NCBI RefSeq assembly: GCF_037893015.1
Contig: NC_133666.1
Location: 624,103,352 to 624,167,351 of the forward strand
From: Macrotis lagotis
Taxonomy: Eukaryota > Chordata > Mammalia > Peramelemorphia > Peramelidae
DNA: 64,000 nucleotides
Direction of reading: 5' to 3'
Shown: positions 1-14,850 of the stretch, piece after piece
Layout of the letters: every line of letters begins with the position of its first letter
Numbering within the stretch: the stretch's first letter is position 1
Translations under genes and position numbers: made by a program
The notes under the pieces: generated by a model
The model's database searches: none
Seen by the model: the letters and a program-made list of their open reading frames with translations, nothing else
What the model was told of the DNA's origin: nothing

Positions 1-49
1 AGGAATAAAAAGACAGAAATATCCTATCATCAAGCCCAGGCAAGATTAG

Positions 50-50
<1 letters not shown>

Positions 51-115
<65 letters not shown>
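51..115. repeat. (AAT)n microsatellite at the tail of a MIR/CORE-SINE
   Basis: About 21 uninterrupted AAT units. They run directly into MIR-like sequence (cttgcatttgcaaagtactttt, in two parts) to the right, so the array is probably the expanded A/T-rich tail of a reversed old SINE. Confidence 0.9.
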
Positions 116-116
<1 letters not shown>

Positions 117-660
117 TGGCATTCACACAGGTCTTAAGCTTGCATTTGCAAAGTACTTTTATGATTTCATTATAATTCAACTCAAAAAGTATTTAATAAT
201 CATTTATTAGGTATAGTTATTGTACTAGGAGTTGGTGACATAAACCCAAAAGAAAAGAAACAATTCCTAACAAAAGCTTACATTCTACCTTTTGTTTCCT
301 TAATACCTCCCAAATACCAGAGAATCTAGAAGGAGCCCAGCTTCAATATTATCCACTAAGGAAACTTCACCTTGGAGAGCAATCAATTTATTTAAGTTTG
401 CTCATTGAGTGTTATGTTTATTTATGTGGTTAACAGCCTTTCACTAGACTGTGAGTCTAAATTATATATGTCCTCCCGCGTCAAGAAGAGTTCTGCATTT
501 AACAGGTACATCAAGACTTACTGAAGCAGAATTCATTATATTGAATTTGATTCTTTCCCAATGATCTCAGAAATCTTATGAAGTAGCTGTCATTCTTGTC
601 AGGATTTTTTTTCAAATGAGAAAACTAAGCCTTGGCTCTAAAATAGTTCATTGTAACTTT
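116..660. repeat. Old MIR remnant and otherwise unassigned intron sequence of the left ZNF gene
   Basis: Positions 116-190 read like the 3' half of a reversed MIR. Positions 615-655 contain the other typical MIR piece (caaatgagaaaactaagcc). In between I see no exon, in particular no KRAB-B box on the minus strand, which is where the next exon of the left gene might have been. Confidence 0.45.
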
Positions 661-663
661 TCA

Positions 664-888
<225 letters not shown>

Positions 889-1179
889 CTATTGCAATCA
901 CAGACATAGTTCTTGGGGTGGGGCTGGAGGAAGAAAAGAAGTCTACAAGTCATATAATCATTGTGAAGATTGAGATGGGGTTATGCAAAAGAGCTAGTCT
1001 TCTTCTCCATAATGGGAATACATGCATATGGAAGCCTTTGCCCTCAGTGAAGGAGATTGGGATTCAGACCTTTTTTGAAGAAAAGGGATTTCCTAAGCAC
1101 AGAGACCTAAGAAAAGAGAAAGGATAAAGGTTATGAAAAACTATAGCAATGGGGATCTCAGAAATTCCAGACAGCTCAC

Positions 1180-1265
1180 CTGAAGCCTAGGTAACAATAA
1201 CTTGGTGGTCATCCCTTGGATCCCTCTCTGGCTATCCTTTACAGGTAGAAAACTAGAAGGTAGAT
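1180..1265 (-). CDS. Start exon (11 codons) of the left KRAB zinc-finger gene
   Basis: On the minus strand an acceptor (cttttcccag, complement of 1266-1275) opens an 86-bp exon. After 53 bases of 5' UTR comes an ATG at 1212-1210, then eleven codons, MTTKLLLPRLQ, ending exactly at a consensus donor (CAG|gtgagc) at 1180. This is the usual design of KRAB-ZNF genes: a short start exon ending in phase 0, joined to the KRAB-A exon that begins in phase 0. The intron to the KRAB-A exon (874-1179) is 306 bp and leaves the frame open. The right-hand ZNF start exon (61992-62083) has the same plan, also eleven codons (MAAELLPLRPQ), which supports both calls. The first non-coding exon should lie rightwards, probably in the CpG island at 8.25-8.9 kb. 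Confidence 0.85.
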
Positions 1266-1609
1266 CTGGGAAAAGAAAAGGAAATGGGAGGGAAATGAGT
1301 GTTGGCCTCTGGCTTCCTTGCTAGCTTGGCATTCTTTAGCTCTTCCCCACTCCCATCCTGACCCTGGTCAAGGCACTTCAGATATTGAGTGTATCCATGA
1401 GGAACTTGCTATGTTTAGCCAATTGCTTAAGGCACTATGAAGTTATACCTGAGATTCACTACCTTCAGGATCCCCTGCTCTACTGACCCCCCACATAACA
1501 GTCCTATTCTAGCATAACAAACATATATTAAGGAGCTTCTACATGTAGGATGCTGTTTTACGTTTTGTTGAAACAAAGGAAGACAATAACCAAAATTTAG
1601 GTAGTGCTC

Positions 1610-1960
1610 GAGCTCCCATCTTTGCGTTTTTGCATTGGCTGTTCCCCATTACCTAACAAGCTCCCCCTTCTCATTTCTGCCTCGACATCCTGGTTTCTTT
1701 CATAACTTTATTCAAGTACCACTTTCTGCAGGAAACTATCCTGGTCCTTAGTTGCCTGAACCTCCCCCCTCTAAAGTAATCCTCTTTCTACTCTATGTGC
1801 ATCTTATAAATAACTATTTATTTATCAGCAGGCTCCCCCATTTTATTTATATTTAGCCAGATGCTAAGACAGGGTACATTCTTCCCCATCTTTTTATCCT
1901 TACCTTGCAGCTGTTTATGTTGTATATAAGGGCTTAATCAATGCTTATTGATTAATCACT
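1610..1960 (+). repeat. L2 LINE 3' end fragment
   Basis: Degenerate copy of the L2 3' region: gcattggctgttccccatt, a 'caagtaccactttctgcaggaaa' type segment, and the ending ggcttaatcaatgcttattg. Confidence 0.7.
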
Positions 1961-1964
1961 TTGA

Positions 1965-2170
1965 AGTTTGCAAAGTGGAATATTTTCTTTAAGTTGCACA
2001 ATAACCCTTTACAGTGGGTACCACAGCTAATATCAACCCCATTTTACAGATGAGGAAACTGAACTCAGAGAGGAGAAGTGATCTGTTCCTAGTCCCACAA
2101 GTAATTAAGAACAGAAGCAATATTTGAACTCAGTTCTTCCTGACTACAAATCTATAATCCATTCTACAAT
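1965..2170 (-). repeat. MIR-family SINE, reversed
   Basis: Contains ccccattttacagatgagga at 2037-2056, followed by the aactgaactcagagagg and 'tttgaactcagttcttcctgac' parts typical of reversed MIR/CORE-SINEs. Confidence 0.8.
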
Positions 2171-3360
2171 CACATTGTCTCTAGTCTAAACAAAAATCAA
2201 AGCAGTTCTAGACAAGGGTATGGTGATTAAATGCCTAACAAACAGTTTGGGGGTGGGGGGGAAGGACATAGGTTTAAGTTTAATCTGAATTATTAACATT
2301 TTCTTCATCACTTTCTTGAGTCTGGACAATTCACAAAACAATAAATCAAGCCCTAATTTCTAGCATTTGCTTTATTTTCAAGGCGTAAATGCTCACAATG
2401 AAAAGTAGCTAACTTCATCACACCATTGCTTCTAGGAAATATGATTTGTGTTGAGTGTGTATAAACAAATATATGTATGTATGTATGTATGTGTGTATGT
2501 AAATACACAGGTTGAATAGAAAGAATTAACAGCTGAGGGAGAACCAAGAAAGGCTTTACAGAGGAGATAAAGTATGAACTTACCCTCAAAAATGGCAAAG
2601 ATTCTTAAAGGCTGAGATGAGGAAGAATTCTTGCCCAGACTGGGAAATGACTTGCTTGAATTCAGGGAACTATTGTTCAATTTGCATGTAAATCATGTAA
2701 AACATGATAGGAAAAAAGATTACTAAACTGTCTACTCAGGATAGTTTTGATACTAATTACTAAAAAATAAATAAATAAATAAATCCAACAATGGGCATGT
2801 AACTGTAAAAAGAAAAAAATCCCCACAACAGCATCCATGTAAAATAAATGCTACCCACTTTTACAAACTTTAATAGCATAATTATTTCTATTGTATAAAA
2901 GTGATTGAATTTCTTTTTCTTCAAGAAAGATGCTGCAGAATATCCTATGTATATTCTTTGGAGATTTAAAGAACCTGAAACAATCTTCCAAGTGGAATAA
3001 CTCAAAACATAATATTTTGGTTTCAATAAACTACATAAACAATCCATGTTCTAATGTTAAATATTACAGAAATACAGTAGTTTTGTGCTTTGGAGTCACA
3101 GTAGAGAAAGAAGGCTCAGATAGCCTGAACACCTAGAACAAGAACAATGTCTTCAATTAAATTAACAGCTTCCAAAGGAGATTTTCACACAGAAGGTCTG
3201 GAGTAGCACTTGGCACACCTAAAGGGTTAACTGGGATGATACCTGTGATGGATGAGACTCCAGGGAATAAGGTTTAGCTGGAGGACTCAGTAGAGATAAA
3301 GTGTCAGTACATTCTAAATTATTACTTGAAGATGTGGCATTTTTACTATCAAGCTAGGAA
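2171..3360. other. Intergenic/first-intron DNA with no recognised gene
   Basis: AT-rich sequence with a short TATG/TGTA microsatellite at 2470-2503 and an AAAT run near 2761-2783. No splice-bounded coding segment is seen on either strand. It would lie in the first intron of the left ZNF gene if that gene starts in the CpG island at 8.3 kb. Confidence 0.5.
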
Positions 3361-3362
3361 CT

Positions 3363-3505
3363 CAGGGCAGCTAGGTGATGCAGTGGATAGAGCACTGGCC
3401 CTGGAGTCAGGAGGATCTGAGTTCAAATTTGACCTCAGACACTTAATACTTAGCTGTGTGACCTTGGGCAAGTCACTTAACCCCATTGCCTTGCAAATCC
3501 CCCCC
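3363..3505 (+). repeat. WSINE1-type CORE-SINE
   Basis: Head gggcagctaggtgatgcagt, middle 'gagtcaggaggatctgagttcaaat', end ccccattgccttgcaaat followed by a C-rich stretch. Confidence 0.92.
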
Positions 3506-3960
3506 CTCCCAAAAGACAGAAACTGAATTTGGAGCATTCTTCATAATACCAGAGTTGTAATCATAGCTGACTCAGTGACATCATCAGGAGATAAGAAGTG
3601 GGCTTCATTGTGGGATAGGGAGTGAGTGACAGCTTCAGGAAGAATCCCATAGAGTTCATCATCTCACTGTGTCTCAACAGTGGTTAGCATGCAAGCAGAT
3701 GGAGATCTGGAGAAATGGCCAAGAGAGCCTCTATATCCCATTCTTGGAACTGGTGTTCAAGTGGCACCATCTTGGGGAATCCCAAAGAGTTTACTTTCTA
3801 CTGAAAGAAACAACTTACACATGCACATCCCATATACAAACTACTCAGTAGGTATGTTCATGTTGACTTGGTTGTTGTCTCCAATGATGCAGATTATAAT
3901 CCATCCATGCCCACTCATCTTGTATAACTTTCATCCATATTCTCACAAAACTCTGCCATA
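3506..3960. other. No gene or repeat recognised
   Basis: Unassigned non-coding DNA. Two open frames of 60-90 codons here show no family features. Confidence 0.4.
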
Positions 3961-4180
3961 GGGTTTATTAAGCTTTACAGACATGATCTCATTTTATCTT
4001 CATAGCAACTCTATGAGTAGGTGCTGTTATTATTCCCATTTTACAGATGATGAAACTGTGGCTGAGAGATGCTAAGTAATTTGTCTGTGATCACACAGAT
4101 AGTCAATGTCTGAAACAGGGTTTGACCTGCAATCTTTCTGCACCATATCCAAGGCACTACCCCTCTGCTTCATGAAGTAT
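3961..4180 (-). repeat. MIR-family SINE, reversed
   Basis: Contains cccattttacagatgatga and 'tcacacagatagtcaatgtctgaaacagg', both diagnostic of a reversed MIR. Confidence 0.82.
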
Positions 4181-4199
4181 GATTAATAGTAAAATTTAA

Positions 4200-4790
4200 A
4201 CCTAGATCTAATTGACTCCAAACTCAACATTCTTTTCTCCAATCCACATCAACAAAGCTACCAAAATAATTTTATGAAGGCACAGATTCTACCATATCAA
4301 TCCTGTGCTCAAAAACTTCCCACACCTCAGTGATACCTAGTGAGTAAAATACAAGCTTCTTGACTTGGAGCATAAGGACCTTCATAATCCAGCTCCCACC
4401 TCCCTTTCTGGACCTCATTTATGCTAGGCCTCTTAACTGATCCTACATTCTATTCAATTCAATAGGCATCAATTAAGCATTTACTGTGTGCAAAGTACTC
4501 TACTAGGTTCTGGGCATACAAAAATAAAACTCGAAAGGGAGTCTAGAATCCATCCAAATTGGAGTATTGGTCATTCCCTGACCTTATGCTCCATTTCCCA
4601 CTTCTATGCCCTCACATAAGACATTCCAACAACGTACTCTTCTTTCATCTCCACCTCTCAGAAATCCTGCCTTCCTTCAAGGTTCAACTCAGGTGTCACC
4701 TACTCTATGAAGTCTTCATAGTTTTCTTCTATAGTTTCTATCTCCTCAATTTTTCTTGTATTCACCGTAAATTTCAGGGATAAAAGTGAT
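4200..4790 (+). repeat. L2 LINE 3' fragments, rearranged
   Basis: Segments such as 'gtgctcaaaaacttcccacacctcag', ttcaaggttcaactcaggtg and 'tatgaagtcttcatagttttc' match the L2 3' region. A piece near 4455-4510 (aattaagcatttactgtgtg) belongs to another old repeat inserted or joined here. Confidence 0.65.
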
Positions 4791-5646
4791 CTCTGTGAGC
4801 ACCTAGTCAAGTAGTGCCAAAATTAAATGGAAACAAGGGTCACTAAACTATACATAAGGATCCCCTTGGGGCACATATTGACTTAGTTTTAAAATGTAAT
4901 ATTACACTTATTTTTTATTTAATTTGTTAAATATTTCCCAATTACTTTTAATCTGATTTGGACTATACTCAGTGGTAGTAGTCTTCATGTAGCCCATGGG
5001 CCATTTCTCTAAGTTAATCCATACCTAAAAAAGAATCCTTTCTACAAAATACTCAAGTGATCATCCAACTTTGATTTGAAAAATAGAGTATAATTTTTAA
5101 CATACATCAAGTAACTTGCTTTCTCCATGAGGGGAGACTAGGGAGGAAGGAAGGGAAAGAATTTGAAACTCAAAAGTTTTGGAGGTAAATGTTGAAACTT
5201 GTTTTTGTATATAACTGGGAGGCAGCCCACCATCTCCATAGTGAGCCCATTCTCCCTTAAGATGATTCTAATTGGTACATAGTTTTTTCCCTACTATCAA
5301 GCCCAAGTTGCAAGTTCTACTCATTCTTTCTGGCTCTACCCTCTAAGTCAAATAGAATAAATCTAATTCCTCCTCCACACAAAAGCTTTTCATGTTATTA
5401 AGGAAAGTTACTGCATCCCATTGCCATCAACTAATTTTCATATGGCATAAATTTGAAGCTTTTACCAACTTGTCCCCCTCTCAATACTTTCCAGATTATC
5501 AGTTTACTTCCTAAAATGTTGCAAGAAGAATTTTATATTTACTTCAGATATGGTCAGATGAAGGCAGAATATAGTAAAGCTATATAATCTCCCTAGCCTG
5601 GATACTGTTTTCTTTAATGTTGCCTAATAACACATTATATATATAT

Positions 5647-5685
<39 letters not shown>

Positions 5686-6480
5686 TATATATATACACAT
5701 ATATATATATATTCTATCTTTAGTTGTACTCTATCATTCACTAAATTTATAAACCACTAAAGCCCCATATTTTTTCAGAGAAACTGCCCTACTATAATTC
5801 CACCATCTTTTGTGTGTTTTTTTTATCCAAGCATTAGACTTTAATATCCCCTATTAAATTTCATCTTGTTAGATTTGACCTATTGTACAAATCTGTCACT
5901 ATTTTTTAGGATTCTGACTCTTCCATCCAATGTGTATCTGTTCTGGCTTTCTGACATCTGTAAATTTTATAAGCATTCAGACCTGTATTCAAATTTGTTT
6001 AAAAAAAGTTCAAGCAGACCTGAGCTTGACTTCATGGGGTCTGTCCTGGAGAACTCCTTCTAAATTGACATTCTCTACTACTCTGAACCCATCTAATTGC
6101 ATTATCATACAGCCTACATTCCTTCATCTTTACCACAAGAAAAGCTTAAAGGATTTAATGAAATGTTTTGTTTAAAATCTAGATAAACTACATATACAAC
6201 ATAAGGCTTTATAACTAATAAGGAAGGATTTGAACTCTATTTTTCCTGACTCTAAGTCTGGTGCTTTATACATTACAGTACTTCACTACCTTTGAATTAC
6301 TCTTTTAGTAATTAATAAAAAAAAGAAAATAAGCTTATTCTGGAATAAGTTTCTTGATGAAACCTTCAAACACATCCATCATATCCCCTAGAGGAATATA
6401 AGTTCTTTGAGTTCAGGACTATTCATTTGTGCTTCTATATCCTTAGCACCTAACATTTAGTAGATAAATAAGAGATTAAC
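4791..6480. repeat. Old LINE-like (L3/CR1 or L2) and other ancient repeat remnants
   Basis: The segments at 5380-5640 and 5757-6190 look like two parts of one old reversed LINE split by a TA microsatellite. The ending 6365-6480 (gaggaatataagttctttga, 'tatccttagcacctaac') is an L2 tail. Family assignment of the middle part is uncertain. No coding gene is seen. Confidence 0.4.
5635..5712. repeat. (TA)n/(CA)n microsatellite
   Basis: Alternating TA with short CACA interruptions. Confidence 0.9.
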
Positions 6481-6639
6481 CTGATTGTGGGTATGGTTAT
6501 TTTTTTAAACTGTGTTCAAGGAAAAAAAAACAGGATCAAAGAAGGAACAGAGTCACTCAATAAAATGAATATAATGAATAATGGTGAGGAAAAATGAGTT
6601 TTCAGTTCTCATTTTGCTTCTGATTTTTCTGCTAAGGTT

Positions 6640-6985
6640 TAGATCACAGTTCTTAACTTGAGGTCCATGTAGATTTGGGGGAGGGGGAGGAAGGGTTCAT
6701 AGACTTGGAAGGGGGAAAAAATTACATTTTTTTTTAGCTTTTTTTGCAAGGCAAATGGGGTTAAGTGTGCCCAAGGCCACACAGCTAGGTATTTATTAAG
6801 TGTCTGAGACTGGATTTGAATCCAGGTATTCCTGACTCCAGGGCTGGTGCTTTATCCATACATATTTATTTTTTATTAACTCTAACTGAAATTTGGCATT
6901 TCCTTAAATTATGAAATATTATTCTGAGGCTTCTGTGGGCTTCACCAGATTCCCAAAGGGAGTCATGACACAAAATTGGTTAGGA
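6640..6985. repeat. Old interspersed repeat split by a SINE
   Basis: Flanks of the SINE at 6727-6865 read 'cttaacttgaggtccatgtaga' on the left and 'aaatattattctgaggcttctg...gttaggaac' on the right. A related copy in the opposite sense is at 15375-15560. The class is not certain. Confidence 0.45.
6727..6865 (-). repeat. WSINE1-type CORE-SINE, reversed
   Basis: Poly-T, gcaaggcaaatggggttaag, ccaaggccacacagctaggt, then cctgactccagggctggtgc. The head is truncated at 'tttatccatac'. Confidence 0.9.
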
Positions 6986-7186
6986 ACATCTGATCTAGAG
7001 AGAACCAAATGGTTAGTAACAAGTTGAAATTCAATTTAAATGAGGAGATAAGTAAACAGCAAAAAAGCTGCTTTCAATGAGTTCCAGTTACAAAGCCAAG
7101 ATGAACAATGTTCTAAAGTACTAAAAGAATTACAAAATGATTGTGCTGGTCCAGGGTCAATGACAACTTAAAGAGTATGTAGATAG

Positions 7187-7310
7187 CTGGGGCAGTTAAG
7201 TAGCACAGTGAATTGTGTACCCACTCCAGATCGGGAGGACCTGAGCTCAAATTTGACCTCAAACACTAGATACTTGGGCAAGTCACTTAACCCCATGCAA
7301 ATAAAAAGAT
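7187..7310 (+). repeat. Degenerate CORE-SINE
   Basis: ggggcagttaagtagcacag, 'gggaggacctgagctcaaattt' and gggcaagtcacttaacccca are present. The middle is shortened. Confidence 0.8.
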
Positions 7311-7439
7311 CATAATGGGATAGGAAATGTAGGATGGGAAATGCTGTACCAATTTTCAAAAAAGAAAATATAATAACATGCATGTGTTGTAGACCTGTCT
7401 ACCTGATTTCTATTCCTGGAAAAATATGTAACAACATTA

Positions 7440-8080
7440 AAAGGGGTGGCTTGTGAACATTTGGTAAGAGAAGCCACAATCACTAAAAGTCAATCCTAGT
7501 TCATCCCAGATAAATCTAATTTTCTCTTCAAGCAAGGTAGTTAACCAGACCAGAAAATGAGGAGAATGCTAAAGACACTGTCAAATGCTTTCTTAAGGAA
7601 ACTATTTTTTCTCTTGTGATCTGAGTGCCTTAGTTGGAGAAATAGAAGACAAATTCAGAAAGGAGGACTTGGAGTGAGTTGATTGAATTACTAAAGGCTC
7701 AGTGTCAATTTGGAAGGAATTCTATAGTGCCTCTGGGATCTGTCCTTGGCTCTGGACTTTTCCTTCCTTGCTTCCTTCCTCCCTCCCTTCCTTCCTTTCT
7801 CCTTCCCTTCCTTTTCTTCCTTCCTCATTTGTATCAATGACATAAAAGTTGGCACAATTAACAATTGGGAGGGATGACCAAAACTTGGAAAGATAATTAA
7901 CATACTCATAAAGAATTCAGATCCAGATAAATCAAGAGGCCGGAAAAATGTACTGACAAGATGAAATTTCATGGGATCAAATAAGATTTTACACTTAAGT
8001 TTTTTATTAGTTTTTAAATCAACACCTCAAGTTCAGAAGTAGGGCATCGGGAAGGTGATTCACTTATGAAAAAGTCTAGG
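7440..8080 (+). repeat. L3/CR1-type LINE fragment with a TTCC microsatellite
   Basis: The region resembles a CR1-type reverse-transcriptase reading with gtgcctctgggatctgtcct followed later by tttgtatcaatgacataaaa. A (TTCC)n array (7758-7826) interrupts it. The assignment rests on recalled consensus and is moderate. Confidence 0.5.
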
Positions 8081-8085
8081 GATGC

Positions 8086-8232
8086 GGGGCTAGGTGGCGC
8101 AGTGGATAGAGCACCGGCCCTGGAGTCCGGAGGACCTGAGTTCAAATCCGATCTCGGACACTTAATAATTACCTAGTTGTGTGGCCTTGGGCAAGCCACT
8201 TAACCCCATTTGCCTTGAAAAACCCTAAAAAA
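8086..8232 (+). repeat. WSINE1-type CORE-SINE at the edge of the RPL8 CpG island
   Basis: Near-consensus copy: gctaggtggcgcagtggata, 'gcaccggccctggagtccgg', ttaataattacctagttgtg, tgccttgaaaaaccctaaaa. The near-intact sequence suggests a young insertion. Confidence 0.95.
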
Positions 8233-8783
8233 AATTGTGTTGGGCTTCTGCAATCCTGAAACCCAGGTCCCGAGGGTCACGCCGCCCAGTGAAGTGAGCC
8301 AGAAAGCCCAGCTTCCGCAGCTCAGGCCGGGGCAGTTTCGTCACGTTTGAAGGCCACAGACCAGCCGGGGACACGTGCCGCGGAGGGCAGCCGCGGCGGG
8401 AGGAGCCCTGGCACCTGCTGCCCGGGTTCGCTCGCCCGCTTGTCCCTCCCTGGTCCGGCCCCGACCCAGCCCCGGCCGGGGGAGGGGGAGGGGCCCCAGC
8501 CGGTCAGCACCGGACTGGCCCCGCCCCCGGGGGCTCCTGGTGCCCGGAGCCCGAGGCCGGCGGGCGGCCGGGCTGGGCCGTGCTTCCCTCCCGACACTGC
8601 CCCCGGGCTGCTACCGGCCCCTTAGGGGCTCGCGACCCCGACAGACCTGCCAGGCGCCCCACGACGGGCAGCAGAGTGCGCACGCGCGCCGTGGTGGAGG
8701 GGTGGGAGGGGTGAGGGAGGGAGACTATCCAACTCCGGAAAGAGAGCTCGGCTCCCGGATGCCCCCGAGCAAAGACCTCGTGA

Positions 8784-8875
8784 ACTACATTTCCCGAGGT
8801 GCACCGGGAAGCGACCCTGCGCAGTGCGGCAGGACTACATGTCCCATGCCGCAACACTCCTAAAACTACATCCGG
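8784..8875 (+). promoter_or_regulatory. Cluster of three ZNF143/THAP11-type boxes
   Basis: ACTACATTTCCCGAGGTGC (8784-8802), ACTACATGTCCCATGCC (8834-8850) and ACTACATCCGG (8865-8875) fit the vertebrate promoter motif ACTAYRNNNCCCR. The first two fit fully; the third is a half-match running into an ETS-like TCCGG. All have the same orientation, spaced 50 and 31 bp. Confidence 0.75.
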
Positions 8876-8950
8876 TGAGTCAGCCCCTGCGCCTTTTTTC
8901 CGGTGGATTATCTCGCCCCGGAAGATATAGCGCCGTCGGAAGGTTGACTT

Positions 8951-8976
8951 CCTCTTTCTAGCAAGTCCGGAGGCAG
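8951..8976 (+). other. RPL8: RPL8 non-coding exon 1 with 5'TOP start
   Basis: The tract CCTCTTTCT is a terminal-oligopyrimidine start, as in all vertebrate ribosomal protein genes. The donor GGCAG|gtaaga lies at 8976/8977. The true start base may be 8951 or 8952. The exon joins exon 2, whose acceptor (ctttcccag) ends at 9279. TOP mRNAs are translated under mTOR/LARP1 control. Confidence 0.75.
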
Positions 8977-9187
8977 GTAAGAGCTACTTTGCTGGGTCTC
9001 TCTGTGGCCTTCAGCCATCCGATCCCAATCCAAGCCTTCGGAGCGCCATCCGCCCTCAAGCAGCGATCCCGCAATTGCGGGGACTCCCTGTTTCAAATCT
9101 TCCCTGGGGGTGCCGCTTCCCCGGGCCCAAGGAGGTGACGGCCGTGAGCCAGACCCGGCGCCCCCACCCTTCCCTCGGCCGGGCTGA

Positions 9188-13041
<3,854 letters not shown>

Positions 13042-13057
13042 AATACAAAATCCTGAC

Positions 13058-13063
13058 AATAAA
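13058..13063 (+). terminator. RPL8: RPL8 poly(A) signal
   Basis: AATAAA begins 17 bases after the stop codon (13039-13041). The 3' UTR is very short, as in other mammalian RPL8 genes. Confidence 0.9.
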
Positions 13064-13099
13064 AATTATTTTGGAAATTGTATAAATAGAATTATATTT

Positions 13100-13985
13100 A
13101 TGACTCGCCTAGTGCTTGCTTTAGAATTTGGAATAACAGTGTTGGGGGACTAAATAATAAAGTCACCAAGTAGAGTGATCAGCTGAGAACAAGGGGATAT
13201 GATCCATTAAGTTAAAATAAAAGATTCAAATGAGTGATCTACACAAACTCCAGTAAAAGGCAACACCTAAAAGTGTGGTAGCACAGAAGGGAGTGCTGGG
13301 CCTGGAGTCAAGAAGACAACCCAAGTTCAAATGTAGCCTGTCAAGTGTGAAGACAAATGACCAAAAAGTCACAACTACTGCAAACTTTTAAAAAAAAGGA
13401 CCAAGGAGCTCACATGTTATCATGACCACAATTAACTCTGGAACTTAACAGCTCACATAGGTCATAACAACCAGATAACAAGAAATGAAAATGGGATCAA
13501 TAGCAGGCATAAGCAAAATGCTTTATTCCATTGAAGGGGAGCAACCAACCTAGGGCTTGTGTAGGTTAGCTGTGACAGTTGAGAGTTTAGTGAGAAGGAT
13601 TGTTGTGCCAAACTCGGTCAGTTTGTTTACTGGGTCTTAGCTCTAGGAAAAAGAGGTGAACTTGGGGTAGGGTTTCTGACAAATCTCAGACATTTAAGCT
13701 CTTGATTATGGGCAAGTCACTTCATCTTGTTTTGACCCAGTTTCCTCTTCTGTAAAATAAACAATAGAGGAAAGTGGCGAGCCACTCAAGTATTTTGCTA
13801 AGAAAAATTGTAAATGGCGTCAGGAAAAGTCTTGGCATGGAAAAAAGTGGGTTATAATTTTATCTTCCTACTAATCATTTACTTGTGCTAGGCTTTACTA
13901 ATTAGATACCCTTGAGATAGAAAAACTAGTAGTATGAAAAATTGTGTCTGTATTGTTTGTGTGTGCCCACAGGCACTTCATATTC
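13100..13985. repeat. Old CORE-SINE/MAR1 remnants between RPL8 and the second CpG island
   Basis: Positions 13270-13390 resemble a decayed SINE (gtgctgggcctggagtcaag). Positions 13660-13845 resemble the 3' half of a MAR1-type SINE (gggcaagtcacttcatcttg, then 'tcctcttctgtaaaata...gaggaaagtggcgagccactcaagtattttgc'). No gene is seen. Confidence 0.6.
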
Positions 13986-14329
13986 TTAGCAGGCTAGATG
14001 ATGCTAGGGATAATACAGGTGGGGATGGCCCGCCAAGCCGCGCGTGTAGAGTGGGCCCTTCCGCCCCCAGGCCCGATAGGCCGCTGTGCCGGCGGCCCGG
14101 CCCGGAGCTGCGTCCCGTGGCGCCCCCGAGAGGGTCTCCCCCCGCTACAGCCTGGGCCGTGCCTAGACCCCCGGCCAGGCGCCCCGAGGCTGCTTTGCGC
14201 GGCTCCGCCGGGGGCGCCCGGGCCAGGGCGGGGCGGGCGCAGGCCGGGGCTGCGCGGGCCGCCGCGGCGGCAGAGGAGAGAAGCCGGGCTACGGCGGCCG
14301 GCCGGGCGGGAGGCGCGGCGGCCATGTCT

Positions 14330-14660
14330 GTCGGGGGCAGAGGAGGGAAGAGAAGGGCCGCGACGGCCATCTTTGTAGAGGGAAGCGCTGCGGGCCGGGC
14401 CTCTCCACCGGCGCAGAGCGGGCCCGGGGCCGCGGGCCTCCCGAGCCGCCTCCTCCCTGGCCCGGCGGCCCGGCCCCGGCCCGGCCCCGGCACTGGGCGC
14501 CCGGCGTCGCCGAGGGGCGGGGCCCTCCGTCCGGCCTGAGGCGCCCGGGGGGTCGGGGGTCGGGGGTCGGGGGTCGGGACGCGGGACGCGTCTCTTCCGG
14601 GTGGGCGGAGGCGGAGGCCGCGCTCTGCGTGGGGGCGTCTCGGGCCTTTCCCTTCGGTGG
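14330..14660 (+). other. Candidate non-coding first exon of the central ZNF gene
   Basis: A consensus donor (gtgagt at 14661-14666) lies about 290-340 bp downstream of the paired YY1 sites, which usually sit at or just after the start site. The 5' limit is a guess. Transcript data are needed to accept this exon. Confidence 0.3.
14547..14578 (+). repeat. (GGGGGTC)n short tandem repeat, potential G-quadruplex
   Basis: Five G-runs of three to six separated by TC within 32 bases. The array can fold as a G-quadruplex on the plus (non-template) strand. Confidence 0.85.
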
Positions 14661-14850
14661 GTGAGTCCGGGCCCGAGGGAGGCGGGGAGGGGCAGGCCTG
14701 GCCCTGGGCCGCTGCCGGGCGGCGGGGGAGGCGCCTCCGCCCCTGCACGCCCAGGGGCCGAGCCTGGGCTGCCCGCGGCCGAGGCCCGCACGGCTGGCGG
14801 GGGCCGCCTTTGTGTGCGGGGCACGGGGCTCTGTGAAGCAAAGGAACGCG

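Noticed and set aside
3326-3358. Plus-strand reading L-E-D-V-A-F-L-L-S-S that resembles the start of a KRAB-A box
   Set aside because: It ends in a stop after eleven residues, lacks the EEW and MLEN parts and splice sites, and is followed by a SINE.
8086-8130. SINE heads as tRNA genes (all WSINE copies)
   Set aside because: The heads descend from a tRNA but lack a foldable acceptor and anticodon arm in order. They are SINE promoters.
8322-8863. Several 60-160-codon frames in the RPL8 CpG island
   Set aside because: Composition artefacts in a promoter. None has a splice pattern or family match.
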